Part shown: positions 1 to 6,350 of the stretch, piece by piece
How the letters are laid out: each line of letters begins with the position of its first letter
How positions within the stretch are numbered: the first letter of the stretch is position 1
Assembly: GCA_004298295.1 (NCBI GenBank)
Contig: SCUH01000126.1
Location: forward strand, 1 to 15,175
Direction: 5' to 3'
DNA: 15,175 nucleotides
Origin: Betaproteobacteria bacterium
GTDB taxonomy: Bacteria > Pseudomonadota > Gammaproteobacteria > Burkholderiales > SG8-39
Program-made: the position numbers and the translations under genes
Notes under the pieces: model-generated
The model's input: only the letters and a program-made list of their open reading frames with translations
Database searches by the model: none
What the model was told of the DNA's origin: nothing

Positions 1-1980
1 CCAGCTCCACACCGCATCCGCCTGCAGGATGCGGATCATCTCGTCGATCAGCTTCGCCTTCGCCGGGCCGTCGTCCTCGAACTTCATCTGCTCGAAGCGC
101 CGGTCGAATTCCGGGTTCTGATAGTTGGAGTTGTTCTCGCCGTTGCCGCCGGTGAGGGCCTTGGCGTTCGGCCCGTACAGCATGAAAAGGAAATTCTCCG
201 CGTCCGGGTAGTCGGCCAGCCAGCCCCAGAAATAGATCTGGTGGCTGCCCTTGTTCATCTTGTCCTGGAAGCGGTTGTAGTCGGTGGCACGGATCTCCAG
301 CTGCACGCCGATCTTGGCGAACTGCTTCTGGTACCAGGCCATCTGCGGCCGCACCGCAGGCGTCAGTGCGCGCTGGTAGTCGAAATTGAGCACCAGCGGC
401 TGGCCGGTCGTGGCGTCGCGTCCGTCCGGATAGCCCGCCTCGGCCAGCAGCCGGCGGGCGTGCTCGATCGGCCGGCGCTGCAGCTGGTCCCCGGCCCGGC
501 GATAGACCACGGGATTGAAGGCCGCAGGGCCGTCGTCACGATAGCCGAACAGGCCCGGCGGCAACGGCCCCTGCGCCGTCATGCCCTGGCCCTTCTCGAA
601 GATCTGGACGTACTCCTCCCAGTCGATCGCGATCGAAAGCGCCTGGCGCAGCTTGCGGTGGCGCTCGCGCTCCTCCGGTGTCTTGCCCCAGCCGACGACG
701 GGGTCGAGCATGTTGAAACCGATGTACCAGCTGTTGGCCTCGATGGTGGTCGGCAGGCGCACGCCCTTGCTGCGGTATTCCGCGTCCTTGTCCTTGGAAT
801 CGGCCATCTCGACGATGTAGTCCGTGCCCTGGTCGAGCCGCTCGATCTGCGGCGCGTCGTAGTAGCCCTGGAAGAACTTGGTCTTGAGCGGGATCGCTTC
901 CTTCTCGATGTTGAACACCACGCGGTCGACGAACGGAGTCAGCTTGCCGCAGTCGGCGAGCAGGTTCTCGGCGGCGTCTTTCGCTTCGCCGTCGCAGGGG
1001 TAAGGCTCGCCGCGGAAGTTGGGGTTGCGTTGCAGCACGTGGCGGCGGTTCTCCAGGAATTCGGTCAGCATGAAAGGTCCCGTGCCGACCGGCCAGTAAT
1101 TCAGGGTCAGGTTCTTCTCCGCCATTCCGGGTTGCGAATAGAACTTCTCCGCCTCCCAGGGAATCGGCGCGAAGAACGTCATCGCCAGCCAGTACTTGAA
1201 CTGGGGATACTTGCCCTTGATGCGGATGCGCAGCGTGTGCTCGTCCAGCGCCTCGGCCCCGGCAAACGCGTGCTCGCGAAAATCGAGCATCGGCAGGTCG
1301 CGGTCGGTGGGCGCCAGGTTGCTGCGCAGCGCCTTGTCGACCGCGGCGACGCGTTCGCCGTACTCCTTGAGGCCGACGATGTGCTCGCTCATGAGCGAAA
1401 ACGACGGCGATTTGATACGCGGCGTCGCCAGCCGCCGGATCGAATACACGTAGTCCGCAGCCGTGAGCTCGCGCGTGCCGGTGAGCGGAAAATCCGCAAT
1501 CCGGTGCCTTTCCGCGACCTCTTCGCGGCGCAGCGCATGGTAGGCGTAGCGGCCGTCCGGGCCCCTGGCAAAGGCCGGATGCGGCGCGTAGCGGATCCCC
1601 GGCCGGATCCTGATGTCGTAGACGCTCTGCGCGATGGTTTCGCCGGGGGCGTTCTGCGGCAACCCCCGGCCGTCCTTGTCGTAATAGCGTGGCTGGGCCA
1701 CGGCTGCCGCTGCGCGCGGAGCCAGCTCGTAGGGTCGCCGCAGATAGTGGTAGCCGTACAGCGGCTCGTAGACCTGGTAGGTGTACGGCGTTTCGTCGTT
1801 CGAGTAGCTGCTGGTCGGGTCCAGGTACTTTGGCGAACGCTCGGTGAACGCGGTAAACAGGGTGTTGGTCTTCTCCGCGCCGCGAGGATGCGGGCTGTTG
1901 CTGACCTCGGCGCAGCCGCCGAGCAGCGCCAGCACGAGGGCGGTGCCGGCAAAACGCCTGCGCCAAGCGGGGTCGCGCAT
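1..1980 (-). CDS. Lipoprotein solute-binding protein of a peptide/oligopeptide-type ABC transporter (SBP family 5), 3' end outside window
   Basis: The minus strand is open for 660 codons from the ATG at 1980 to the window edge, so the C-terminus is missing. The protein opens with an arginine-rich n-region, a hydrophobic stretch and the lipobox LLGGC (lipidated Cys23), so it should be anchored on the periplasmic side of a membrane. Family features include the early segment around VYEPLYGYHY, the LNYWPVGTGPF and RNPNFRG segments, a KLRQALSIAIDWEEY segment, and FWGWLADYPDAENFL near residue 585. These fit the DppA/OppA fold that captures peptides or similar solutes for an inner-membrane importer. 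At 660+ residues it is longer than DppA/OppA (about 540), with extra sequence in the N-terminal half. An in-frame ATG at 1992 lacks a ribosome site; the 1980 start has GGAG six bases upstream. The substrate cannot be told, and no permease or ATPase gene is visible beside it. Confidence 0.88.
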   Translation of the reverse strand, partial: MRDPAWRRRFAGTALVLALLGGCAEVSNSPHPRGAEKTNTLFTAFTERSPKYLDPTSSYSNDETPYTYQVYEPLYGYHYLRRPYELAPRAAAAVAQPRYYDKDGRGLPQNAPGETIAQSVYDIRIRPGIRYAPHPAFARGPDGRYAYHALRREEVAERHRIADFPLTGTRELTAADYVYSIRRLATPRIKSPSFSLMSEHIVGLKEYGERVAAVDKALRSNLAPTDRDLPMLDFREHAFAGAEALDEHTLRIRIKGKYPQFKYWLAMTFFAPIPWEAEKFYSQPGMAEKNLTLNYWPVGTGPFMLTEFLENRRHVLQRNPNFRGEPYPCDGEAKDAAENLLADCGKLTPFVDRVVFNIEKEAIPLKTKFFQGYYDAPQIERLDQGTDYIVEMADSKDKDAEYRSKGVRLPTTIEANSWYIGFNMLDPVVGWGKTPEERERHRKLRQALSIAIDWEEYVQIFEKGQGMTAQGPLPPGLFGYRDDGPAAFNPVVYRRAGDQLQRRPIEHARRLLAEAGYPDGRDATTGQPLVLNFDYQRALTPAVRPQMAWYQKQFAKIGVQLEIRATDYNRFQDKMNKGSHQIYFWGWLADYPDAENFLFMLYGPNAKALTGGNGENNSNYQNPEFDRRFEQMKFEDDGPAKAKLIDEMIRILQADAVWSW

Positions 1981-1986
1981 GTCGAT

Positions 1987-1990
1987 CTCC
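1987..1990 (-). promoter_or_regulatory. Ribosome binding site deciding the start of the family 5 binding protein
   Basis: On the minus strand GGAG lies six bases before the ATG at 1980. The alternative in-frame ATG at 1992 has no purine-rich element before it, so 1980 is preferred. Confidence 0.6.
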
Positions 1991-2037
1991 ATATCTACTG
2001 CAGCAGCACTGCGCGGCGCCAATGGAAGAGGGTGCGA

Positions 2038-2043
2038 ATTATA
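2038..2043 (-). promoter_or_regulatory. Candidate -10 element for the family 5 binding protein gene
   Basis: A perfect TATAAT reads on the minus strand here, inside otherwise GC-rich DNA. It would place the transcript start near 2031 and give a leader of about 50 bases before the ATG at 1980. No convincing -35 hexamer is visible 16-18 bases upstream, so this is a motif-only call. The preceding 45 bases after the upstream gene's stop contain GC-rich inverted sequence but no T-run. Confidence 0.45.
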
Positions 2044-2088
2044 ACGATGGCCGGGCGAGGCGCCCCGCGCGCCGCCCACGCCAGCGTG

Positions 2089-2640
2089 CTAGCGCGCGTC
2101 GATCGCCGCGAGCAGCTGATCGTTCAGGTCGCCGGGAACGGGGAGCACGCCCTGGCGCAGCAGGGTCGCCAGCGCTTCCGCTTCCTCGGGCGTCATCGCG
2201 GCAACGGCCACCTTGAATTCGGTGACCAGCCGGTCCCGCTCGGGGCCCGAGAGTTTCGCCAACCGCAGCTGCGCTTCGCGCACGGCGGCGGCGCGGCTGG
2301 CGAAGTACTCGATCATGGAACCGCGCACGGCGGCATTTTTCGGATCCATCAGTTGGGCGTGCAGGGAGTCGAAGATTTCGCGGCGCTGCGCATCCGACAG
2401 GTACGTGAAGCACTCGTCGATCAGACTGCGCATGTGTTCGGGCTCGACCGCAGTGCCCGGGTATCGGCTTGTGGTAACGGGGGCTGGTAGGGCGGGGGCC
2501 CTTTCCGCCCGCGCGGCGGCTGAGATCACCTCGCGTGCGGCGCTCAGCAGGAACATCAGCATCGGGTCGAGCGCGTGAGCCGGCCCCGCCAGGGCCGACA
2601 GCAGGAGGACCAGCATTCCGTTGCGCAGGTGACGACTCAT
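2089..2640 (-). CDS. Small exported protein of unknown function
   Basis: This 183-residue protein begins with a typical Sec signal peptide: two basic residues, the hydrophobic run MLVLLLSALAG, and a probable cleavage after PAHA at residue 23. The mature part opens with LDPMLMFLLSAAREV, an amphipathic or hydrophobic helix. It continues as a charged, probably all-helical region rich in Ala, Arg, Glu and Leu, and ends at a TAG at 2089-2091. I recognise no catalytic motif, metal site or named domain; a periplasmic or membrane-associated helical protein is all that can be said. The ATG at 2640 is chosen because the signal peptide begins there; an in-frame ATG at 2694 would put 18 uncharacteristic residues before it. 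There is no Shine-Dalgarno before 2640. It lies in the same direction as mltD upstream and the binding protein downstream, with gaps of 80 and 108 bp. Confidence 0.75.
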   Translation of the reverse strand: MSRHLRNGMLVLLLSALAGPAHALDPMLMFLLSAAREVISAAARAERAPALPAPVTTSRYPGTAVEPEHMRSLIDECFTYLSDAQRREIFDSLHAQLMDPKNAAVRGSMIEYFASRAAAVREAQLRLAKLSGPERDRLVTEFKVAVAAMTPEEAEALATLLRQGVLPVPGDLNDQLLAAIDAR

Positions 2641-2646
2641 TGAGGC

Positions 2647-2652
2647 ATTGTA
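2647..2652 (-). promoter_or_regulatory. Candidate -10 element immediately before the small exported protein
   Basis: TACAAT on the minus strand ends six bases before the ATG at 2640. If used, transcription would start at or next to the start codon, giving a leaderless mRNA, which would agree with the missing Shine-Dalgarno. No good -35 hexamer is visible at the right distance, so the call rests on one hexamer. Confidence 0.35.
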
Positions 2653-2685
2653 GAAGAAGCCTGCGGGGCGCGATGCTGCGTCGCG

Positions 2686-2745
2686 GCAAATCATCAGGTT
2701 AGTTCTAGGTTAATTTGTCATCACGTTGATTTTGAGATGATTTGC
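2686..2745. repeat. AT-rich island with a 10-bp inverted repeat and paired direct repeats
   Basis: GCAAATCATC at 2686-2695 and GATGATTTGC at 2736-2745 are perfect inverted copies separated by 40 bp. The right arm lies inside the last codons of mltD and the spacer holds the mltD stop codon. Within the spacer AGGTTA occurs twice, at 2696-2701 and 2707-2712, eleven bases apart, which is about one helical turn. The stretch is much richer in A and T than its surroundings. It could be a long-loop hairpin at the mltD 3' end, an operator for the gene starting at 2640, or a scar of a past insertion; the sequence does not decide. Confidence 0.5.
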
Positions 2746-4247
2746 TTATGAGTCTTTGGTCTTGGCTTACCTTTCAAGGTCTGCGGCTTGGGCTTGCCCT
2801 TGGGGGTAGCGCTGCTGGTCTGGATCTTCAGCGTCTGGCCGGTCTTCAGCCTCCCGATCGCGTTCCAGCGCTTGAGCTCATCCACGCTGACCCGGTAGCG
2901 GTTCGCAATCGTCGCCAGCGTCTCGCCGGGCTTCACTGTGTGCGAGATCGTGCGCCGCGTCGCGACCGGAATCGGCGGCGCGTACATGATCGGCAACCGG
3001 CCGGCATCGGCGGCGCCGTTGAGCGGCACGACCAGCAGCGCCGGCGTGGCGCGATTGCGGGGCGTGATGCCGTTGATTTCGCGCAGTCGCGCGGCCGGCA
3101 CGCCGAAGCGTTTCGCGATCGCCTCCACGCTTTCGCCCTTCTTCGGCGTATAGGTCCGCCAGGAGACCAGCGCCGCGTCGTCATGCTTGAGCAGGTTGGC
3201 GTGGAACAGCTCCACCCTGTCCGCGGGCAGCACGATGCGCGGATTGACCGCCACCGGGATGAACGGCCGGTTGAAGCCCGGATTGAGCGCGACGAACTCC
3301 TCGACCGGCATCTCGGCCAGTCTCGCGGCCAGCCGCAGGTCGATGTCGCGCGTCTTGGTGACGGTGGCGAAATAGGGTTGATTGGGAATCGGATCGAGCT
3401 GGATGCCGAACGGCTCCGGGTTGGCGATGATGTTCTTCAGCGCCTGCAGCTTGGGCACGTATTGGCGCGTTTCCTGCGGCATGTTGAGGTGGGCATATTC
3501 CCCGGGCAACCCGGCGGCGCGGTTCTTGTCGATGGCGCGCGCGACGGCGTTCTCGCCCCAGTTGTACGACGCGAGCGCCAGCTGCCAGTCGCCGTGCATT
3601 TCATAAAGGTCGCTCAGGTAGTCGAGCGCCGCCGAGGTGGAGGCGACGATGTCGCGTCGCGCGTCGTACCACCAGTTCTGCGGCAGGCTGTAGCGCTTGC
3701 CGGTCGGCGGGATGAATTGCCACAGGCCCGAGGCGTGCGCGCGCGAGTAGGCCATCGGATTGAAAGAGCTCTCGACCATGGGCAGCAGCGCCAGTTCGGT
3801 CGGCATGCCGCGGCGCTCGAGTTCCTCGACGATGTGGTACAGGTAGCGCCGGCTGCGCTCGAAGGTGCGCGCCAGATAATCGGGGCGTGCCGCATACCAG
3901 GCCACCTTCTCGGCGACCAGCGGCGAGTCGAGGTCCTGCATCGCGAAACCCTGGCGGATGCGCTGCCACAGATCGTCTTGCCGCGCGGTGCGGTCGACGC
4001 GAGCGATGCCGCGCAGCGGCTCGCGGACCTCGCGGCGTTCGCCCTCGAAGGGCAGCAGACGCGGCTCCTCGACTGCGCGCGGCGCGGCGCGCGCGGCGGC
4101 GTCCTGTGCGCCAGGTTCCACCACCGGCGACGGCGCCACCGGCGGGAAATGGGCGACTGTCGGCGCTGATACCGGTTGCGAGGCGCAGGCCGACAGCAGG
4201 GCCACCGCCCAGGCGATGCAAAGCGCCACACGCGCGCGTGCGCTCAT
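2721..4247 (-). CDS. mltD: Membrane-bound lytic murein transglycosylase D
   Basis: MltD cleaves the glycan strands of peptidoglycan between N-acetylmuramic acid and N-acetylglucosamine, leaving 1,6-anhydro ends, and acts in the periplasm. The 508-residue product has a lipoprotein signal with lipobox LLSAC (Cys21). A proline/alanine-rich linker follows, then an SLT (lysozyme-like) domain at roughly 140-260. The catalytic glutamate is E159 in MVESSFNP, followed by SGLWQFIPPTG and ASYNWGENAV, all diagnostic of the MltD family. Two LysM peptidoglycan-binding modules lie at about 364-408 and 434-476. After LysM2 there is an unusual tail of about 30 residues rich in Lys, Pro and Thr (KGKPKP and KGKPRP), encoded by AT-richer DNA. 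The start is the only upstream ATG with a proper signal peptide. It is divergent from the methyltransferase gene across 131 bp. In E. coli mltD is next to gloB, which is missing here. Confidence 0.95.
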   Translation of the reverse strand: MSARARVALCIAWAVALLSACASQPVSAPTVAHFPPVAPSPVVEPGAQDAAARAAPRAVEEPRLLPFEGERREVREPLRGIARVDRTARQDDLWQRIRQGFAMQDLDSPLVAEKVAWYAARPDYLARTFERSRRYLYHIVEELERRGMPTELALLPMVESSFNPMAYSRAHASGLWQFIPPTGKRYSLPQNWWYDARRDIVASTSAALDYLSDLYEMHGDWQLALASYNWGENAVARAIDKNRAAGLPGEYAHLNMPQETRQYVPKLQALKNIIANPEPFGIQLDPIPNQPYFATVTKTRDIDLRLAARLAEMPVEEFVALNPGFNRPFIPVAVNPRIVLPADRVELFHANLLKHDDAALVSWRTYTPKKGESVEAIAKRFGVPAARLREINGITPRNRATPALLVVPLNGAADAGRLPIMYAPPIPVATRRTISHTVKPGETLATIANRYRVSVDELKRWNAIGRLKTGQTLKIQTSSATPKGKPKPQTLKGKPRPKTHKQIISKST

Positions 4248-4301
4248 CGACCGCTCGCGCTCAAAGGCGAAGCCTCCATTCCCGGATCGGGGTGCCTGGG
4301 C

Positions 4302-4308
4302 GATAATA
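4302..4308. promoter_or_regulatory. Overlapping divergent -10 elements between mltD and the methyltransferase cluster
   Basis: In the 131-bp divergent gap, GATAAT (4302-4307) on the plus strand has five of six consensus matches, with a weak TTCCCG at 4279-4284 spaced 17 bp. On the minus strand the same bases read TATTAT (4308 to 4303), also five of six. The two -10 boxes overlap, so transcription of mltD (leader about 50 bases) and of the methyltransferase-rnhA-dnaQ cluster (leader about 65 bases) would compete. This is inferred from motifs only. Confidence 0.4.
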
Positions 4309-4328
4309 GAGCGGATGCGCGGGTGCGT

Positions 4329-4344
4329 GACTCCAGATGGAGTC
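4329..4344 (+). other. Small perfect hairpin in the leader of the methyltransferase gene
   Basis: GACTCC, loop AGAT, GGAGTC form a 6-bp perfect stem 35 bases before the ATG at 4379 and downstream of the candidate -10 at 4302. It could be an RNA structure in the leader or a dyad protein site. There is no T-run, so it is not a terminator. Confidence 0.35.
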
Positions 4345-4378
4345 TTCCTGAAAGGCAGTAACGGGCACGATATTCAGC

Positions 4379-5155
4379 ATGGACCGCCGATCCTTCGTTT
4401 CGGAAAGCGCACACCAGTATAACGGTGGCCGCCGCGCGCTCGCGCAATGGTTCGGGACGGCGCAGGGTCGCTACGTACTCGACTGGGAACGGACCCAATT
4501 CGACCTCGCCACCGAAGATGTCTTCGGCTATCGGGCCGCGCAGGCGGGGCTGCCCGGAGTCGATTTCCTGCGCCACAACCGGATCCCGTTCCGCTTCGTC
4601 CTCGCGCTCGAGCCCGGCGCGGCCGTGACGGCGGACGCGCTGCAGTTGCCGCTTGCGGTGCAGAGCATCGATTTGCTGGTCCTGCCGCACGTGCTCGAGT
4701 TCCACAATCACCCGGACCAGGTGCTGCGCGAGGCCGAGCGGGTGCTGCGTCCCGAGGGGCAACTGGTGATTTCCGGCTTCAACACGCTGTCGCTCTGGCG
4801 ACTGCGGCAGCTGTTCGCGCCGCGTGCCGCCGGCGCGCCCTGGGACGCGCGTTTCGTCGGCCTGCTGAAACTGCGCGAATGGTTGCGGCTGCTGGGATTC
4901 GAACTGAACGGCGGCAAGTTCGGCTGCTACGCGCCGCCGTTCGCGAGCGCGGATTGGCTGGCACGCGCCGCCTTCCTGGAACAGGCCGGCGGGCGCTGGT
5001 GGCCGCACCTGGGCGGTGTCTACGTGGTGCGAGCGGTGAAGCGCGTGCACGGCATGCGCCTGGTGACCCCGGCCTGGCGCAGGGAGCGCGCGCGGCGGCG
5101 CGCCCTGGCGGCGATCCCGCAACGCAACGGCTCGGCCAGACAGCAGCATGAGTAA
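4379..5155 (+). CDS. YafS-like class I SAM-dependent methyltransferase
   Basis: This 258-residue protein resembles the putative methyltransferases that accompany rnhA and dnaQ in many proteobacteria. The best evidence is the block from about residue 88 to 146, with LPLAVQSIDLLVLPHVLEF, then EAERVLRPEGQLVISGF and a following SLW motif. These correspond to the post-I, II and III regions of the Rossmann methyltransferase fold (Methyltransf_11 type). The glycine-rich motif I that normally contacts SAM is not evident around residues 70-80 (FRFVLALEPG). The N-terminal segment with ALAQWFGTAQGRYVL is also typical of the family. The acceptor substrate is unknown and I do not assign one. The start at 4379 has no strong ribosome site, so a slightly later start is possible. 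The last 8 bp overlap rnhA, indicating co-transcription and coupled translation. Confidence 0.8.
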   Translation: MDRRSFVSESAHQYNGGRRALAQWFGTAQGRYVLDWERTQFDLATEDVFGYRAAQAGLPGVDFLRHNRIPFRFVLALEPGAAVTADALQLPLAVQSIDLLVLPHVLEFHNHPDQVLREAERVLRPEGQLVISGFNTLSLWRLRQLFAPRAAGAPWDARFVGLLKLREWLRLLGFELNGGKFGCYAPPFASADWLARAAFLEQAGGRWWPHLGGVYVVRAVKRVHGMRLVTPAWRRERARRRALAAIPQRNGSARQQHE

Positions 5156-5600
5156 GGACGTGGTCGAGATCTACACCGACGGCGCCTGCCGCGGCAATCC
5201 CGGCCCCGGGGGATGGGGCGTGCTGCTGCGCGCGAAGGGGCGCGAGCGCGAACTGCTCGGCAGCGAAGCGGCGACCACCAACAACCGCATGGAGCTGATG
5301 GCGGTGATCAGCGCGCTGCAAGCGCTGCGGCGGCGCTGCACAGTGCGCGTCTACACCGATTCGCAGTACGTGCAGAAGGGCATTTCGGAGTGGATCCGCG
5401 ACTGGAAGCGGCGCGGCTGGCGCACGGCGGCGAAGCAGCCGGTGAAAAACGCCGACCTCTGGCAGCGGCTCGACGCGCTGGCGCAGGCGCACGACATCGA
5501 ATGGCGCTGGGTGCGCGGCCACGCCGGTCACGCGGAAAACGAGCGCGCCGACGCGCTGGCGAACCGCGCCATCGATCAGATGCAGGCGGGAGCGGGCTGA
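5148..5600 (+). CDS. rnhA: Ribonuclease HI
   Basis: RNase HI cuts the RNA strand of RNA-DNA hybrids in the cytoplasm, clearing R-loops and primers. The 150-residue product is near the usual 150-155 length. It carries the full acidic active site: D11 in IYTDGACRGNPGPGGWG, E49 in NNRMEL, D71 in VYTDSQY and D135 in NERADALA, with the loop histidine H125 in VRGHAGH. The basic handle region (WIRDWKRRGWRTA) used for hybrid binding is present. The ATG lies inside the end of the methyltransferase gene (8-bp overlap), and its stop overlaps the dnaQ start by one base (TGATG). The three genes therefore look like one translationally coupled operon. This order matches the rnhA-dnaQ neighbourhood seen across proteobacteria, except that here both genes run in the same direction, whereas in E. 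coli they are divergent. Confidence 0.97.
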   Translation: MSKDVVEIYTDGACRGNPGPGGWGVLLRAKGRERELLGSEAATTNNRMELMAVISALQALRRRCTVRVYTDSQYVQKGISEWIRDWKRRGWRTAAKQPVKNADLWQRLDALAQAHDIEWRWVRGHAGHAENERADALANRAIDQMQAGAG

Positions 5601-6310
5601 TGGCGGCACGCCAGATCGTCCTCGACACCGAGACCACGGGCCTCAACGCGCGGCTCGGCGACCGCGTGATCGAGATCGGTTGCGTCGAAATCGTCGGCCG
5701 CAGCGTCACCGAGGAGACCTTCCACCGCTACGTCAATCCGGAACGCGAGGTCGAGGAAGGGGCGGCGAAAGTGCACGGTCTGACGCGCGAGTTCCTGACC
5801 GACAAGCCTCGCTTCGCCGAGATTGCGCCCGAGTTCGTCGCCTACGTGCGCGGCGCCGAATTGGTGATCCACAATGCCGAGTTCGATCTCGAGTTTCTCG
5901 ATCGCGAGCTGGCGCTGGCGGGCCTGGGACGGACGCTCGACCACGCCGCGAGCGTGCTCGACACGCTCGCCCTGGCGCGCGAGCTGCACCCGGGACGGCG
6001 CAATTCGCTCGACGCGCTGTGCGAGCGTTACCTGGTGAACAATCGTCATCGCACGCTGCACGGCGCGCTGCTCGACGCGCGCCTGCTGGCCGAGGTGTAC
6101 CTCGCCATGACGCGCGGCCAGGAGAGCCTGGTCATGGAACGCGAGACCCCGGCGGCGACTGCGGTGGCGGCGGCGAGCATCGACCTGTCGAAGCTGCGCG
6201 TGGTGCGCGCCGCCCCCGAGGAACTCGCCGCGCACGAATCCATTCTCGACGCTCTGGACAAGGCGGCGAGGGGCGGCAGCGTCTGGCGGCGCCTGGCGCC
6301 GCGCCGCTGA
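5600..6310 (+). CDS. dnaQ: DNA polymerase III epsilon subunit (3'-5' proofreading exonuclease)
   Basis: DnaQ is the proofreading exonuclease of the replicative polymerase core, bound to the alpha subunit. The 236-residue protein is of family length. It shows the DEDDh exonuclease set: Exo I VLDTETTGL with D9 and E11, Exo II HNAEFDLEFL with D96, and Exo III with H154 and D159 in LHGALLDARLLAEVYL. Right after the nuclease domain is QESLVM (from Q174), in the position of the beta-clamp-binding motif of E. coli epsilon (QTSMAF). A variable linker of about 25 residues follows, then a C-terminal segment that should dock onto the polymerase. The ATG shares its A with the rnhA stop codon and has a GGGAG upstream. 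Reading further upstream in this frame is open but only shadows rnhA. Confidence 0.97.
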   Translation: MAARQIVLDTETTGLNARLGDRVIEIGCVEIVGRSVTEETFHRYVNPEREVEEGAAKVHGLTREFLTDKPRFAEIAPEFVAYVRGAELVIHNAEFDLEFLDRELALAGLGRTLDHAASVLDTLALARELHPGRRNSLDALCERYLVNNRHRTLHGALLDARLLAEVYLAMTRGQESLVMERETPAATAVAAASIDLSKLRVVRAAPEELAAHESILDALDKAARGGSVWRRLAPRR

Positions 6311-6335
6311 GGCGCTCGCGGGCGGGCGGGAAGGC

Positions 6336-6341
6336 TATACT
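6336..6341 (+). promoter_or_regulatory. Candidate -10 element before the acyl-CoA synthetase gene
   Basis: TATACT (five of six consensus matches) ends nine bases before the ATG at 6351. Transcription would start about two to three bases before the start codon, giving a near-leaderless mRNA, and no Shine-Dalgarno is present in this gap. The 40-bp gap from dnaQ is otherwise G-rich with no recognisable -35. Confidence 0.45.
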
Positions 6342-6350
6342 TTGTGCACC

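Noticed and set aside
536..1966. 476-codon minus-strand frame overlapping the binding protein gene
   Set aside because: It is another frame of the same strand; the frame starting at 1980 gives the lipobox and family 5 motifs, whereas this one gives Arg/Ala/Pro-rich sequence.
2041..2088. GC-rich inverted sequence after the small exported protein gene as an intrinsic terminator
   Set aside because: The arms are short and imperfect and no T-run follows on the minus strand; such pairing is common by chance in this composition.
241..2490. Open reading frame of 749 codons on the plus strand opposite the binding protein and the small exported protein
   Set aside because: It crosses two minus-strand genes with clear signal peptides, and its translation is Arg/Val/Leu-rich low-quality sequence without motifs. 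Long antisense frames are expected in such GC-rich DNA.
2742..4169. 475-codon plus-strand frame antisense to mltD
   Set aside because: It lacks motifs and lies wholly inside a gene with catalytic and LysM motifs; a compositional shadow.
5213..6310. A 365-residue DnaQ with an N-terminal extension
   Set aside because: The extension is a frame shadow of rnhA. The epsilon homology begins at the ATG at 5600, which overlaps the rnhA stop and matches family length.
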